Under the pieces are notes generated by a model. That model was not told the origin of the DNA. It made no database searches and was given only the letters and a program-made list of their open reading frames with translations. From an uncultured Bacteroidales bacterium (lineage in GTDB: Bacteria > Bacteroidota > Bacteroidia > Bacteroidales > Bacteroidaceae): DNA of 57,483 bases. The stretch is from positions 1-57,483 of the forward strand of contig CACXXT010000017.1 of NCBI GenBank assembly GCA_902771725.1, read 5' to 3'. Every line of letters begins with the position of its first letter. The stretch's first letter is position 1. Below are positions 1-9,269 of this stretch, one piece after another. Both the position numbers and the translations under genes were made by a program.

Positions 1-32
1 CTCTCAAGGAGGCCCCTTTCTCGTTTGCGGGT

Positions 33-41
33 GCAAAGGTA
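33..41 (-). promoter_or_regulatory. Bacteroidales -7 promoter box facing left
   Basis: The minus strand reads TACCTTTGC, matching the TAnnTTTGC -7 element. It is followed on that strand by CACCCGCAAAC, the same context as the efp promoter at 3034-3042. The gene it would drive starts beyond the left edge. Confidence 0.6.
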
Positions 42-240
42 CGGCGATTTTCTGAAACCACCAAATCTTTTTGCCACTTTTTTGCAAAAAATCTTTCAAA
101 CCGTTGACTAAGGTCAAGCAGCCGCACGAGCCTCGCGCGCGTACCTTTTAATATATTATACGCGTGGGGAAAATGAGGCTTTCGGCATTATTAGGCAAAG
201 AAAAGTAGCGCGGAAGAGCCGAGGTTCGGATAATAATTCG

Positions 241-249
241 TACCTTTGC
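241..249 (+). promoter_or_regulatory. -7 promoter box for glycerate kinase
   Basis: TACCTTTGC lies 57 bases upstream of the ATG at 306. A convincing TTTG element is not visible at the expected distance. The placement argues against the in-frame upstream start at 246, which would fall inside the box. Confidence 0.6.
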
Positions 250-305
250 CGGCGGTTTTGCGCTCAAACGCATACCCCACCACAATAAAAACATCCATCT
301 CGAGC

Positions 306-1322
306 ATGAAAATCATTTTGGCCATAGACAGCCTGAAGGGGTGCCTCACTTCTGCTGAAGCGAACCGTGCGGCAGCAGAAGGGATCCGCGCAGCATGCCC
401 CGATGCAGAAATCGTGGAATGCACCGTTAGCGACGGAGGAGAGGGCTGGATTGAAGCTTACGGTGCAGGCGAAGTTATTGAGTTGGAAGTGCACGACCCT
501 CTGATGAGGTTGATCAAGGCCAAGTATCTGAAACGAGGGGAAGTGGGCGTGATTGAAATTGCCCAAGCGTGCGGGCTGACACTTCTGCGCCCGGAAGAGC
601 GCAACCCGCTACGGACCTCAAGCTACGGAGTGGGGGAACTGATTGCCGATGGAGTGAGAAGAGGATGCACCCGATTCATCGTCGGATTGGGCGGAAGTGC
701 CACGAGCGACAGCGGGCAAGGTATGCTGAAAGCCCTTGATGCGGTGGAGACAAAAGGAATAGATTTCACCATAGCCACTGATGTCAGCAACCCCCTATAT
801 GGAGAACAGGGTGCTGCCGTAGTGTTTGCACCTCAGAAGGGAGCAACGCCCTCCATGGTGCGCGAACTGGACGAACGCGCCCGACAGTTTGCGCGGACAA
901 ATGCACGCAAAATGGGACTCGACCGCTCGCAGGCTGCGGGTGCTGGTGCGGCCGGTGGACTGGGATATGCCTTCATGCAGTTTCTCGATGCGGACTGCAG
1001 ACCTGGCGCAGAATTATTGTTGGAAGACTTGCACTTCGACTACCTACTGCAAGAAACAGACTTAGTCATTACCGGCGAAGGGCATGCCGACCGCCAGACC
1101 CTGATGGGCAAACTGCCCAGCCACATCCTGAAACGGGCTCTGTCCGAGGGTGTTCCCTGCCACTTGATAGCGGGTGGTGTTCAAGATGTGGAAACCTTAC
1201 TCGCTGCAGGTTTTGCCGGCGTCCATGAAATCAGCCCTCCTTCCCTGACTCTCGCAGAAGCACTCCGGCCAGATACGTCCAAGAAGCATATTGCACTAAC
1301 CGTCAAACAAATCCTCCCCTGA
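306..1322 (+). CDS. glxK: Glycerate kinase (GlxK/GarK family)
   Basis: Predicted to phosphorylate D-glycerate with ATP in the cytoplasm, feeding glycolysis. Family features seen in the 338 residues are SDGGEG near residues 42-47, GLGGSATSDSG near 127-137 and VITGEG toward the C-terminus. It is somewhat shorter than the roughly 380-residue E. coli enzymes. The ATG at 306 is chosen because the protein then begins with the typical MKIILAIDSLKG and the promoter box lies at 241-249. It is transcribed alone and converges on the minus-strand gene ending at 1329, with only 6 bases between the stop codons. Whether the product is 2- or 3-phosphoglycerate cannot be told from sequence. Confidence 0.92.
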   Translation: MKIILAIDSLKGCLTSAEANRAAAEGIRAACPDAEIVECTVSDGGEGWIEAYGAGEVIELEVHDPLMRLIKAKYLKRGEVGVIEIAQACGLTLLRPEERNPLRTSSYGVGELIADGVRRGCTRFIVGLGGSATSDSGQGMLKALDAVETKGIDFTIATDVSNPLYGEQGAAVVFAPQKGATPSMVRELDERARQFARTNARKMGLDRSQAAGAGAAGGLGYAFMQFLDADCRPGAELLLEDLHFDYLLQETDLVITGEGHADRQTLMGKLPSHILKRALSEGVPCHLIAGGVQDVETLLAAGFAGVHEISPPSLTLAEALRPDTSKKHIALTVKQILP

Positions 1323-1328
1323 CGCTCC

Positions 1329-2300
1329 TCACCATAGCAAGTCCAGCAGCACTGGCAGGTGGTCGCTGATGCCTCCATGATAAGCCGGACCGCGGAAGGT
1401 ACGTCTGGGCATATCACATCCATACGTCTTATTTTCCTCCAACAACCACGGGAATCGTACAGTCCGTGCCTTGCCCCGTGTCTTGATATCCTGCGATACA
1501 TAAATGTGATCCAGCCATTGCCAGAAGCCCTGGAAACAATAAGAGCCAGAATCGCGCTGGTCATCGGTGCAAAGAAGAGATGTCCGCCGGAAGATGCGGT
1601 CGGAGGAGGAGGCATTGAAATCTCCCATCACCAACAATTTTCCGCCCTGTCCTACGATACTGTCTGCCACCGACCAAAGCAATCGTGCCGCCAAGGCCCG
1701 GTTCTGGTCGCCCTCGTAGCCTCCAGCCCTACTGGGAAGATGGACAATCATAACCTGCAAAGTGTCAACCCCCGAGGAGGTCAGCACTCGCCCGCGAACC
1801 AGTAGGAAGTCACGCGTGGGCCGAAAACCATGTTCCCTGCTGGGAACTCGTATGGAACGGTAGTCTATCAAGCCGAAACGTGCAGGCTGATAGAGCAACG
1901 CCACATCCACTCCGCGAAGATCCTCGCTACGGGACATCACATAGCGATAACCTAAATGCCGAAGAACACTTCGCCGGGTGAACGTGGTGAGGACGCTGTC
2001 GTTCTCCACCTCGCAGAGGCCGATGAGATCGGGAATACCTCCATCCTCGCCGACTGCCACGACCACCCGCGCCAGCTCCGTCATCTTCTGCCAGTAGCGA
2101 TGAGATGTCCAGCGGCGTTCGCTCCCCGGCAGAAATTCCTGGTCCTGGAAACCTTCGTCATGCACGGTGTCGAATAGGTTTTCCACATTCCACTCCATGA
2201 CACGCAAAGGTCTGCTCTGCAACGTGTCGGCTGGCGAAGAAGCCTGCAGAGTGCTGATAATCAACAATGCCAGCAATATGAGCGGAAGGAGTCTTCTCAT
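1329..2300 (-). CDS. Secreted endonuclease/exonuclease/phosphatase-family protein
   Basis: A 323-residue protein of the EEP (DNase I-like) fold. An N-terminal hydrophobic stretch, MRRLLPLILLALLIISTL, looks like a signal peptide, so the product is probably exported to the periplasm or outer membrane. Motifs visible in order are MEWNVENLFDT, LCEVEN, VMGDFNASSSD and the terminal SDHLPVLLDL, which supply the metal-binding and catalytic Asn, Glu, Asp and His of the family. An in-frame start 14 codons upstream would place charged residues before the signal peptide, so the ATG at 2298-2300 is preferred. The substrate, whether nucleic acid, phospholipid or phosphoester, cannot be inferred. Confidence 0.85.
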   Translation of the reverse strand: MRRLLPLILLALLIISTLQASSPADTLQSRPLRVMEWNVENLFDTVHDEGFQDQEFLPGSERRWTSHRYWQKMTELARVVVAVGEDGGIPDLIGLCEVENDSVLTTFTRRSVLRHLGYRYVMSRSEDLRGVDVALLYQPARFGLIDYRSIRVPSREHGFRPTRDFLLVRGRVLTSSGVDTLQVMIVHLPSRAGGYEGDQNRALAARLLWSVADSIVGQGGKLLVMGDFNASSSDRIFRRTSLLCTDDQRDSGSYCFQGFWQWLDHIYVSQDIKTRGKARTVRFPWLLEENKTYGCDMPRRTFRGPAYHGGISDHLPVLLDLLW

Positions 2301-2350
2301 TGAATGAACACCGTAAAAAAAAGAAATACTATTTGCAATCACCCATTTAC

Positions 2351-2384
2351 AAAATAAGGGTCACGCACGCGCGACCCTTATTTT
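2351..2384 (-). terminator. Terminator of efp
   Basis: A perfect 12-bp stem, AAAATAAGGGTC against GACCCTTATTTT, with a 10-base loop sits 24 bases past the efp stop. Its T-rich flank on the minus strand suits intrinsic termination. Confidence 0.8.
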
Positions 2385-2407
2385 ATCATTTCTTCTGTAG
2401 CAATCAC

Positions 2408-2974
2408 TTAAGCCTTGACACGGCCCTGGTAGCTACCGTCGCGAGTGTCGACCTCGATGATTTCGCCTTCGTTGATGAAGAGAGGAACGCGCACCTCAGC
2501 ACCTGTCTCAACGCGAGCGGGCTTGAGTGTGTTGGTAGCGGTGTCGCCCTTCAGGCCCGGCTCTGTCCAGGTGACGGCGAGTTTGACCTTCACGGGAACG
2601 TCAGCGTAGAGGACAGTCTCGGTGCTGGCATCTGTTACGACTTCCACGTTTTCACCTTCCTTCATGAAGTCTACGCCATTGATGAGAGCCTTGGCAATGG
2701 GAATCTGTTCGTAGGTCTCGTTGTTCATGAAGATGTAGTCTTCGCCCTCCATATAGAGGTACTGATAGCTACGACGCTCCACGCGTACGTCTTCAAGCTT
2801 CTCGCCAATGTTGAAACGGCGCTCAAGCACGTTACCGGTGACGACGTCCTTCAGGGTAGTACGCATAATGGTGTTACCCTTTCCAGGCTTCACATGCAGG
2901 AAGTCGATGCAGAAATAGAGCTTGCCATCCATGCGGATGCAGGTGCCCTTCTTGATGTCTTGTGAGTTAATCAT
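2408..2974 (-). CDS. efp: Elongation factor P
   Basis: EF-P binds between the P and E sites of the ribosome and relieves stalling at consecutive prolines. The 188-residue length and three beta-barrel domains fit the family. The tip loop reads HVKPGKGNT, placing the lysine that is usually post-translationally modified at K32. The C-terminal oligonucleotide-binding domain ends with [17 protein letters not shown]. It is preceded by a clear promoter box at 3034-3042 and followed by a perfect hairpin terminator, so it is a single-gene unit. A modification enzyme (EpmA, EarP or YmfI type) is not encoded nearby. Confidence 0.97.
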   Translation of the reverse strand: MINSQDIKKGTCIRMDGKLYFCIDFLHVKPGKGNTIMRTTLKDVVTGNVLERRFNIGEKLEDVRVERRSYQYLYMEGEDYIFMNNETYEQIPIAKALINGVDFMKEGENVEVVTDASTETVLYADVPVKVKLAVTWTEPGLKGDTATNTLKPARVETGAEVRVPLFINEGEIIEVDTRDGSYQGRVKA

Positions 2975-3033
2975 TCTTTCTTATTTATGAGTTACAAGTG
3001 ATAAAATATGTGCAATTTTGTTCGTTTGCGGGT

Positions 3034-3042
3034 GCAAAGGTA
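3034..3042 (-). promoter_or_regulatory. -7 promoter box for efp
   Basis: The minus strand reads TACCTTTGC, about 60 bases upstream of the efp ATG, with TTG about 21 bases further upstream (CAA at 3064-3066). Confidence 0.75.
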
Positions 3043-3116
3043 GTGAAAAATAAACAAAAAATGCAAGAGAAAGCGGAAAAAATCACCCAATACTTGCGTG
3101 AATGAAAAAAAGTAGC

Positions 3117-3125
3117 TACTTTTGC
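3117..3125 (+). promoter_or_regulatory. -7 promoter box for rpmH
   Basis: TACTTTTGC with CTTG 20 bases upstream (3093-3096), 47 bases before the rpmH ATG. Confidence 0.75.
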
Positions 3126-3172
3126 AGCCCGTTAGCGCACATTTTGCAACAAAACAAATAAATATAAGAGCA

Positions 3173-3328
3173 ATGAAAAGAACATTTCAACCCCACAACC
3201 GCAAGAGAAAGAACAAGCACGGTTTCCGTGAACGTATGTTGACTGCCAATGGCCGCCGCGTGCTCGCCGCCCGTCGCGCCAAGGGTCGCAAGAAGCTCAC
3301 CGTTTCTGACGAGCGTCACGGCAAGTAA
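3173..3328 (+). CDS. rpmH: 50S ribosomal protein L34
   Basis: A 51-residue, highly basic protein beginning [21 protein letters not shown], which is diagnostic for L34 of the large ribosomal subunit. The ATG at 3173 is preferred over an in-frame codon at 3122, which would lie inside the promoter box. In many bacteria rpmH sits beside rnpA and dnaA near the origin; neither is present here. It has its own promoter and a downstream hairpin. Confidence 0.97.
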   Translation: MKRTFQPHNRKRKNKHGFRERMLTANGRRVLAARRAKGRKKLTVSDERHGK

Positions 3329-3393
3329 GCCATCCTTGTTCGCAGCCAGCCTCCCTTCAAGGGTATGCTGCCGCTAAATTCCCAAGAACAAAG

Positions 3394-3433
3394 GCGCAGA
3401 TGATGCACCATCCATGGTAGCATCATTCTGCGC
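3394..3433 (+). terminator. Hairpin terminator after rpmH
   Basis: GCGCAGATGATGC pairs with GCATCAT-t-CTGCGC (one bulged base) around a 13-base loop, followed by a pyrimidine-rich run. It separates rpmH from the PASTA gene at 3475. Confidence 0.6.
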
Positions 3434-3474
3434 TTCTTTCATTTTCCAATTCGAGCACCAACGCTACGCGTCCT

Positions 3475-4113
3475 ATGGGATTCAAACAAAAACTCTTCAG
3501 CCCCCTGGTATGGGGCAATTTGCTGGCCATGCTTCTGGTGGTCATTGCTGCCATCTTCGGAGTCTGGTACTTTCTGTCGGCCTACACCCACCACGGCGAA
3601 AGCATTGAAGTGCCCAATATCATCGGTCACCAAGAGAGCGACGCCCGCTATCGGCTGGAGAAGATTGGCCTGAGAGCTGTCATCGTGGATTCCGCCTACA
3701 ACAAGCAGCAGCCGGCCGGCTGCGTGCTTGATCAGTTGCCGGCAGCAGGCCGGAAGGTCAAATCCGGACGCGAGATCTACCTGACCATCAACAGCGGTAG
3801 CACACCTACCATGGTTCTGCCGGACATTGCCGACAACAGTTCCCTACGTGAGGCTGAGGCCAAGTTGACCGCTATGGGATTCAAGCTGGGTCCTGTGGAA
3901 TACGTCTCGGGCGACCTCAATTGGGTGTACGGAGTCAAGAGCCGCGGCCGCAATGTTTATGCTGGAGAGCGCGTTCCCGTAGACGTGCCGCTGGTTTTGC
4001 AAGTGGGGAAGGATGCTAACGGCGACGACTATGATGACCTGGACGATTTTGATGATACCGAAGCCGAAGGCTTGGATGATTTGGGCGAAACGTCTGCCGA
4101 AGTAGAATGGTAA
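3475..4113 (+). CDS. Single-pass membrane protein with PASTA domains
   Basis: A 212-residue protein with one transmembrane helix near residues 12-34 and two clear PASTA domains (roughly 43-108 and 112-177) facing the periplasm. PASTA domains bind peptidoglycan or muropeptides in kinases and penicillin-binding proteins; no kinase or PBP domain is attached here. The C-terminal 30 residues are strikingly acidic (DDYDDLDDFDDTEAEGLDD). Its stop overlaps the rluD start in ATGGTAA, and ddl follows, an arrangement that links it to cell-wall synthesis. The function beyond wall binding is unknown. Confidence 0.85.
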   Translation: MGFKQKLFSPLVWGNLLAMLLVVIAAIFGVWYFLSAYTHHGESIEVPNIIGHQESDARYRLEKIGLRAVIVDSAYNKQQPAGCVLDQLPAAGRKVKSGREIYLTINSGSTPTMVLPDIADNSSLREAEAKLTAMGFKLGPVEYVSGDLNWVYGVKSRGRNVYAGERVPVDVPLVLQVGKDANGDDYDDLDDFDDTEAEGLDDLGETSAEVEW

Positions 4114-5219
4114 CAGAAAGGCAACAGGACAAGACTGTGGTTCCAGATGACCTGGAAGGACTGGACGACGAGGCGCTGGAATTGGATGACGAAGGTCTGG
4201 AAGCAGCACCCGACGGCACCTTGTACGAGCATCGCCGCGTGGTTGCCGACAAGGGTCAGACCCTGTTGCGCGTAGACAAATTCCTGATGGAACATCTGCG
4301 CGACACCAGCCGCGCGCGTATCCAGCGTGCAGCCGAAGCAGGGTGTATTCACGTCAACGACCGCCCAGTCAAGAGTAACTATCGGGTGAAACCGCTGGAC
4401 GTGGTCACACTGATGCTAGACCACCCGCGTCTGGAAACGGAAATCACTCCAGAGGACATTCCTTTGGACATCATCTATGAGGACGACGAACTGCTTGTCG
4501 TCAACAAACCAGCAGGACTGGTGGTACACCCCGGCGTAGGTAACTATTCAGGAACCCTCGTCAATGCACTGGCCTGGCACCTGCGTGACAATCCAGCCTA
4601 CGACCCTAACGACCCCAGCGTAGGACTCGTGCACCGCATCGACAAGGACACAAGCGGCCTGCTGGTGATTGCCAAGACGCCAGAGGCCAAGACACACCTC
4701 TGCCATCAGTTTTTCGTCAAGACCACACGCCGTCAGTACAACGCCCTCGTCTGGGGCAGTTTCGATGCCGAAACCGGACGCATTGAGGGCAACATCGCCC
4801 GCGACCCTAAGGACCGGCAGCGGATGACTGTGTTTCCGCCAGACAGCGAAGTCGGCAAGCCTGCCGTGACTCATTGGCGAGTGCTTGAAAACTTTGGCCC
4901 TGTGACGTGGGTGGAATGTGTGCTCGAGACAGGTCGCACCCACCAGATCCGCGCCCACATGAAGCACATCGGGCACCCGCTCTTCGCCGACGAACGATAC
5001 GGCGGCTGCGAAATCCTGCGCGGACAGCCCACAGCGAAATACCGCCAGTTCGTGCAGAATGCCATGGCCTTGTGCCCCCGTCAGGCCTTGCACGCCCGTA
5101 CCCTCGGTTTCGTGCATCCCCGGACAAAAGAAGAATTGTTCTTCGAAAGTCCGCTGCCCGAAGACCTGACAGCACTGACTGATAAATGGCGCTCTTACGC
5201 GCGTACTTTATTATATTAG
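4107..5219 (+). CDS. rluD: RluD-family 23S rRNA pseudouridine synthase
   Basis: Isomerises uridine to pseudouridine in RNA, in RluD's case in helix 69 of 23S rRNA. The 370 residues contain an acidic N-terminal extension of about 45 residues, an S4 RNA-binding domain (about 50-100, with RVDKFLMEHL) and the catalytic domain with HRIDKDTSG, whose aspartate D179 is the expected nucleophile. RTHQIRAHMKHIGHPLFAD is the second family signature. It overlaps the PASTA gene by 7 bases and precedes ddl by 37 bases. The acidic extension, like the acidic tail of the preceding protein, is longer than in E. coli RluD. RluA-family members differ in target, so the exact site is inferred. Confidence 0.92.
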   Translation: MVTERQQDKTVVPDDLEGLDDEALELDDEGLEAAPDGTLYEHRRVVADKGQTLLRVDKFLMEHLRDTSRARIQRAAEAGCIHVNDRPVKSNYRVKPLDVVTLMLDHPRLETEITPEDIPLDIIYEDDELLVVNKPAGLVVHPGVGNYSGTLVNALAWHLRDNPAYDPNDPSVGLVHRIDKDTSGLLVIAKTPEAKTHLCHQFFVKTTRRQYNALVWGSFDAETGRIEGNIARDPKDRQRMTVFPPDSEVGKPAVTHWRVLENFGPVTWVECVLETGRTHQIRAHMKHIGHPLFADERYGGCEILRGQPTAKYRQFVQNAMALCPRQALHARTLGFVHPRTKEELFFESPLPEDLTALTDKWRSYARTLLY

Positions 5220-5256
5220 AAACGACCAACAAAAAAAACGAAAATAAGGAGTGAAT

Positions 5257-6267
5257 ATGGAAAAGAAAAAAATCATTGCCGTCGTCTGCGGAGGCGACAG
5301 CTCAGAGTACGAAGTCAGCCTGCGCAGCGCACACGGCATCGAGAGTTTCCTCGACAAGGAGATATTCGAGGTCTTCATCATCGTATTGACAGGAACGAAA
5401 TGGGAAGCCCACCTGACAGACAAGAAGCAAGTGCCAGTCAGTCGCGAAGACTTTTCCTTCAAGGTCGGACGCCGTACGGTACGTCCCGACTTCGCTTATA
5501 TCACCATCCATGGTACACCCGGAGAAAACGGCATCCTCCAAGGCTATTTCGATCTCATTCGCCTTCCCTACTCCACCAGTGGGGTTCTCATTGAGGCCAT
5601 GACATTCAATAAGTTCACATTGAACCAGTACCTGAAGGGATTCGGCGTCAGCGTCTCCGAGAGCTTGGTGGTGCGCCGCGGCAACGAGGACCTGGTCACC
5701 GACAATGAAATCATCGACCACATCGGCTTACCCTGCTTCGTCAAGCCTAACGCCGGCGGTTCCAGTTTCGGTGTTTCGAAGGTGAAGAGCCTGGAACAAC
5801 TTCGTCCAGCCATCCATCTGGCCATGGAGGAGAGCGACGAAGTAATGGTCGAAGCCTTCATGCCCGGAACGGAACTGACTTGCGGCCTGTACAAGGTGGC
5901 AGGCAAGACCGTCATCTTCCCCGTCACCGAAGTCGTCACGCACAACGAGTTTTTCGACTACGACGCCAAGTACAACGGTGAGGTCGACGAAATCACCCCC
6001 GCCCGCATCAGCGATGACCTTCGCGACCGTGTGCAGTCGCTCTCCAGTGCCATCTACGACATCCTCGGTTGCTCAGGCATCATCCGCATCGATTACATTG
6101 TCACGAAGGTCAAGGATGAAAACGGCCGCGAGCGCGAGCGCATCAACATGCTTGAAATCAACACCACGCCCGGAATGACCCCCACCAGCTTCATCCCCCA
6201 ACAGGTGAAAGCCGCCGGACTCGATATCAAGGACGTGCTGACCGACATCATCGAAGATAAACTATGA
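5257..6267 (+). CDS. ddl: D-alanine--D-alanine ligase
   Basis: ATP-grasp ligase that joins two D-alanines for peptidoglycan precursors. The 336 residues begin with an ATP/substrate signature, GGDSSEYEVSL, and contain PCFVKPNAGGSSFGVSKV and the metal-binding LEINTTPGMTPTSFIP. The ATG at 5257 is preceded at 5 bases by AAGGAG; an in-frame GTG at 5251 lies inside that ribosome-binding site and is rejected. It sits downstream of rluD and overlaps the next gene by 4 bases (ATGA), indicating translational coupling. Confidence 0.95.
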   Translation: MEKKKIIAVVCGGDSSEYEVSLRSAHGIESFLDKEIFEVFIIVLTGTKWEAHLTDKKQVPVSREDFSFKVGRRTVRPDFAYITIHGTPGENGILQGYFDLIRLPYSTSGVLIEAMTFNKFTLNQYLKGFGVSVSESLVVRRGNEDLVTDNEIIDHIGLPCFVKPNAGGSSFGVSKVKSLEQLRPAIHLAMEESDEVMVEAFMPGTELTCGLYKVAGKTVIFPVTEVVTHNEFFDYDAKYNGEVDEITPARISDDLRDRVQSLSSAIYDILGCSGIIRIDYIVTKVKDENGRERERINMLEINTTPGMTPTSFIPQQVKAAGLDIKDVLTDIIEDKL

Positions 6268-7424
6268 CCGAATTCGACTCCATCCGTCCCTACAATGACG
6301 ACGAGGTTCGTGGCGCCATCGACAGCCTGCTGCACGACCGCCAGTTCTCGCACATCCTGAAGAGCATGGTGCCTCTACCCATCGGCATCAGCCGCGGCAT
6401 CCTGCGCCTGAGTACCGTAGGGATACACTCCACCCTGGGCTTCCAACTGCGATTCATGAAGCCAGTGGTGAAGCACATCCTGCGCCGTTGCTCCACGGGC
6501 TATTCTTTCACCCACGACGGCATCGCTCCTGGTCCCGAGCGCTACACATTCCTGAGCAACCACCGCGACATCGTGCTCGACAGTGCCATTCTGGATGTGA
6601 TGCTCAACAAGGACAATTTTCCCACGACATGTGAGATTGCCATCGGCGACAACCTGCTTATATACCCCTGGATACGCACATTGGTACGGCTGAACAAAGC
6701 TTTCATCGTACAACGCTCGCTCCCGATGCGCGAGATGCTGCGTGCCTCGCAAGTGATGAGCCGATACATGCACTTCGCCATTCAGGAGAAGCACGAAAAC
6801 ATCTGGATTGCCCAGCGCGAGGGACGCGCCAAGGACTCCAGCGACCAGACGCAGGTGTCCCTGCTGAAAATGTTGGCTATCACAGGCGAGGGAGGTACGG
6901 CAGGAGCCATTGCAAGCATCAAGGAGCTGAACATTGTGCCGCTCGCTATCAGCTACGAGTACGACCCCTGCGACTACTTGAAGGCACAAGAGTTCCAGCA
7001 GAAGCGCGATGACCCCACGTGGAAGAAGTCCAAACAGGATGACCTCACGAATATGAAAACCGGCATTTTCGGACAGAAGGGGCACGTTCATTACGAGACA
7101 GGACGCCCCGTGAACACGTGGATTGACACACTGGCGGACTTGCCGGAAAAAGATTTCTTCCAGATGCTGGCTCAGCGCATCGATGCTGAAATCCACCGCT
7201 GCTATCGCCTCTATCCAGGGAACTACGCCGCCGCCGACCTGCTTCAGGGTAATCAAGCGCACGCCAGACACTACACCTCCGCGGAACTGAATGCCTTTGA
7301 ACTGTATCTCGACAGCCGCATTGCCCTCGTAGACCTCCCCCTGCCCGACAAAACCTTTCTGCGCGAGCGACTGCTGACCATGTACGCCAACCCCGTGATT
7401 AACAAGGAACGAACGAACTCATGA
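6264..7424 (+). CDS. Glycerophospholipid acyltransferase-like protein
   Basis: A 386-residue PlsC-related acyltransferase, longer than the usual 240-residue enzyme. The catalytic block is SNHRDIVLDSA with H100, D102 and D106, and the acceptor-binding block is QREGRAKDS (EGR at 186-188). It likely moves an acyl chain onto a glycerol phosphate or another polar acceptor at the inner membrane. The H-x5-D spacing differs slightly from the classical H-x4-D, so the assignment rests on the combined blocks. It is coupled to ddl and to the lipoprotein gene by 4-base overlaps. Confidence 0.8.
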   Translation: MTEFDSIRPYNDDEVRGAIDSLLHDRQFSHILKSMVPLPIGISRGILRLSTVGIHSTLGFQLRFMKPVVKHILRRCSTGYSFTHDGIAPGPERYTFLSNHRDIVLDSAILDVMLNKDNFPTTCEIAIGDNLLIYPWIRTLVRLNKAFIVQRSLPMREMLRASQVMSRYMHFAIQEKHENIWIAQREGRAKDSSDQTQVSLLKMLAITGEGGTAGAIASIKELNIVPLAISYEYDPCDYLKAQEFQQKRDDPTWKKSKQDDLTNMKTGIFGQKGHVHYETGRPVNTWIDTLADLPEKDFFQMLAQRIDAEIHRCYRLYPGNYAAADLLQGNQAHARHYTSAELNAFELYLDSRIALVDLPLPDKTFLRERLLTMYANPVINKERTNS

Positions 7425-8056
7425 AACGCCTATACTTTCTCCTGCTGACTCTGCTGGCATGTCTCGTCAGCTGTTCTGACAAGGACGACGCCCCCTTCCC
7501 CGACCTCATCACGGAGATGAGCATGGCCTACGCCAATGGCCAGGGGCTGTTAGCCCGTTTCGTCACCGATAGCGGACGGGAATACCACGTGTCCAATGAA
7601 ATCAAAGGGATGGAGGCCAACGAGACCCTCCGGGCACTCATAGGGTATGCTGTCGAGTCAGGCGGCCAAGCAAAGGTCTACTCCGCCCAGTCCGTTCCTG
7701 TGCTGCCCGATGCCACGGGCAAGACGGCCCCGCTCCACGACCCCATCAACGTGGAGAGCATCTGGGTCGGAGGAGGATTCATCAACATGCATCTGCTTCC
7801 CAAGACCCAAGGCGAGAAGCAAGGATGGGCTTTCCTGCGCGACAGCACGCACACCAACGCCCTCGGCGGGCAGACCCATCATCTCTCGCTCCTCCACCAT
7901 CAGCAGGAAGACCCCACCTCCTACAGCCGCCACTTGTACGTCTGTGTCGACCTGGACTCTGTGGCTCCCTCCCTGTCGGTCACCGACTCCATCACCTTCG
8001 TAGTCCACACCTTCAGCGGACAGAAGACTTGGCATTTCGGGAACATTCTCCATTAA
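7421..8056 (+). CDS. NigD-like lipoprotein
   Basis: A 211-residue protein with a lipoprotein signal, LLACLVSC, giving lipid attachment at C18. The later INVESIWVGGGFINMHL segment and the beta-rich C-terminus resemble NigD-like proteins of Bacteroidales, first noted near bacteriocin genes but mostly of unknown role. It is probably exposed in the periplasm or on the outer membrane. It follows the acyltransferase with a 4-base overlap. The family assignment is from memory of the pattern, not from a search. Confidence 0.65.
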   Translation: MKRLYFLLLTLLACLVSCSDKDDAPFPDLITEMSMAYANGQGLLARFVTDSGREYHVSNEIKGMEANETLRALIGYAVESGGQAKVYSAQSVPVLPDATGKTAPLHDPINVESIWVGGGFINMHLLPKTQGEKQGWAFLRDSTHTNALGGQTHHLSLLHHQQEDPTSYSRHLYVCVDLDSVAPSLSVTDSITFVVHTFSGQKTWHFGNILH

Positions 8057-8080
8057 CCTTATTCTATTGATTCCCCACTC

Positions 8081-9229
8081 ATGAAGGAGTTGCACACCAT
8101 AGGTTTCGATGCAAAGCGTGCCGCCCAAAACCGCACAGGACTGGGCAACTACAGCCGCTTCGTCATCCGTGGACTCAGCCGCTGTTCGGACGTAGAGCGT
8201 CTGCTGCTCTTCATCCCTAATTGGCACAAGATGCAGGCTCTGGAGGGCATCGCCCAGGAGCGGGATGTCTATCTCTGCTTACCGCAGAACTGGTGGTACT
8301 GGCTGGGAGCGCTATGGCGCGTATGGGGCGTCACCGCAGAACTGGCAGACCACGGTCTGCAGCTCTACCACGGCCTCAGCAACGAGCTGCCGCTGAACAT
8401 CCGTCGCGCTCGCGACATCAGATCCGTCGTCACCATCCACGACCTTATCTTCCTGCGCTATCCCCAATACTACAAGCCCATCGACCGCTGGATCTACCGC
8501 TACAAGTTCCGCCGTGCCTGCGAGCAAGCCGACCGCATCGTTGCCGTCAGTGAATGCACCAAGCGTGACATCATCCAGTTCTTCGGCACACCAGAAGACA
8601 AGATAGATGTCGTCTATCAAGGCTGCGACGATAGTTTCCGGCAGACCGTTTCTGCGGAGAAGAAAGAAGAGGTACGCACACGCTACCAGTTGCCCACACG
8701 CTTCATCCTCTATGTGGGCAGCATCGAGGAGCGGAAGAACCTGATGTTGCTGGCGCGTGCGCTGCCGTTGCTGAAAGATAAAGACATCCAAGTAGTGGCC
8801 GTTGGCCGACGCACGTCATACGCCAACCGCATAGATGCCTTTATCAAGTCCCATGGCCTCACGAACCGATTCCGAATGGTCAGTGGCGTACCTTTCGCCG
8901 ACCTCCCCGCCTTCTACCAACTGGCCGACGTCTTCGTCTATCCCTCTCTTTTCGAAGGTTTTGGTATCCCCCTCCTCGAAGCTTTATGCAGCGGCACTCC
9001 CGCCGTCGGTTGCACCGGCTCCTGTCTCGAAGAAGCCGGAGGTCCCTCGTCGCTCTATGTCAACCCCGACGATGAACACGAACTCGCCGCCGCACTCGAC
9101 AGCATCCTCAGCAATCCCGCCCTGCGCCAACAAATGATCGCCAATGGCAAAGACCACGCTGCCCACTTCCACATGGACACCCTCACCCAAGAACTACTGA
9201 AGACCTACCAGCGTACTCTCAACCTTTAA
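8081..9229 (+). CDS. Glycosyltransferase family 4 (GT-B)
   Basis: A 382-residue GT4 enzyme with a two-Rossmann fold. The N-terminal half has the glycine-rich GLGNYSRF, and the C-terminal half has YVGSIEERKN (start of the donor domain) and FEGFGIPLLEAL, the E-x7-E motif at E292 and E300. It is predicted to transfer a sugar from a nucleotide donor to a surface glycan in the cytoplasm. It ends the plus-strand run that began at 3475 and faces the minus-strand GT87 gene, so it may belong functionally to the surface-glycan block. Donor and acceptor are unknown. Confidence 0.88.
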   Translation: MKELHTIGFDAKRAAQNRTGLGNYSRFVIRGLSRCSDVERLLLFIPNWHKMQALEGIAQERDVYLCLPQNWWYWLGALWRVWGVTAELADHGLQLYHGLSNELPLNIRRARDIRSVVTIHDLIFLRYPQYYKPIDRWIYRYKFRRACEQADRIVAVSECTKRDIIQFFGTPEDKIDVVYQGCDDSFRQTVSAEKKEEVRTRYQLPTRFILYVGSIEERKNLMLLARALPLLKDKDIQVVAVGRRTSYANRIDAFIKSHGLTNRFRMVSGVPFADLPAFYQLADVFVYPSLFEGFGIPLLEALCSGTPAVGCTGSCLEEAGGPSSLYVNPDDEHELAAALDSILSNPALRQQMIANGKDHAAHFHMDTLTQELLKTYQRTLNL

Positions 9230-9269
9230 CCTACATCGGTCATTAGGATTTATGTCAGATTAGTATTTG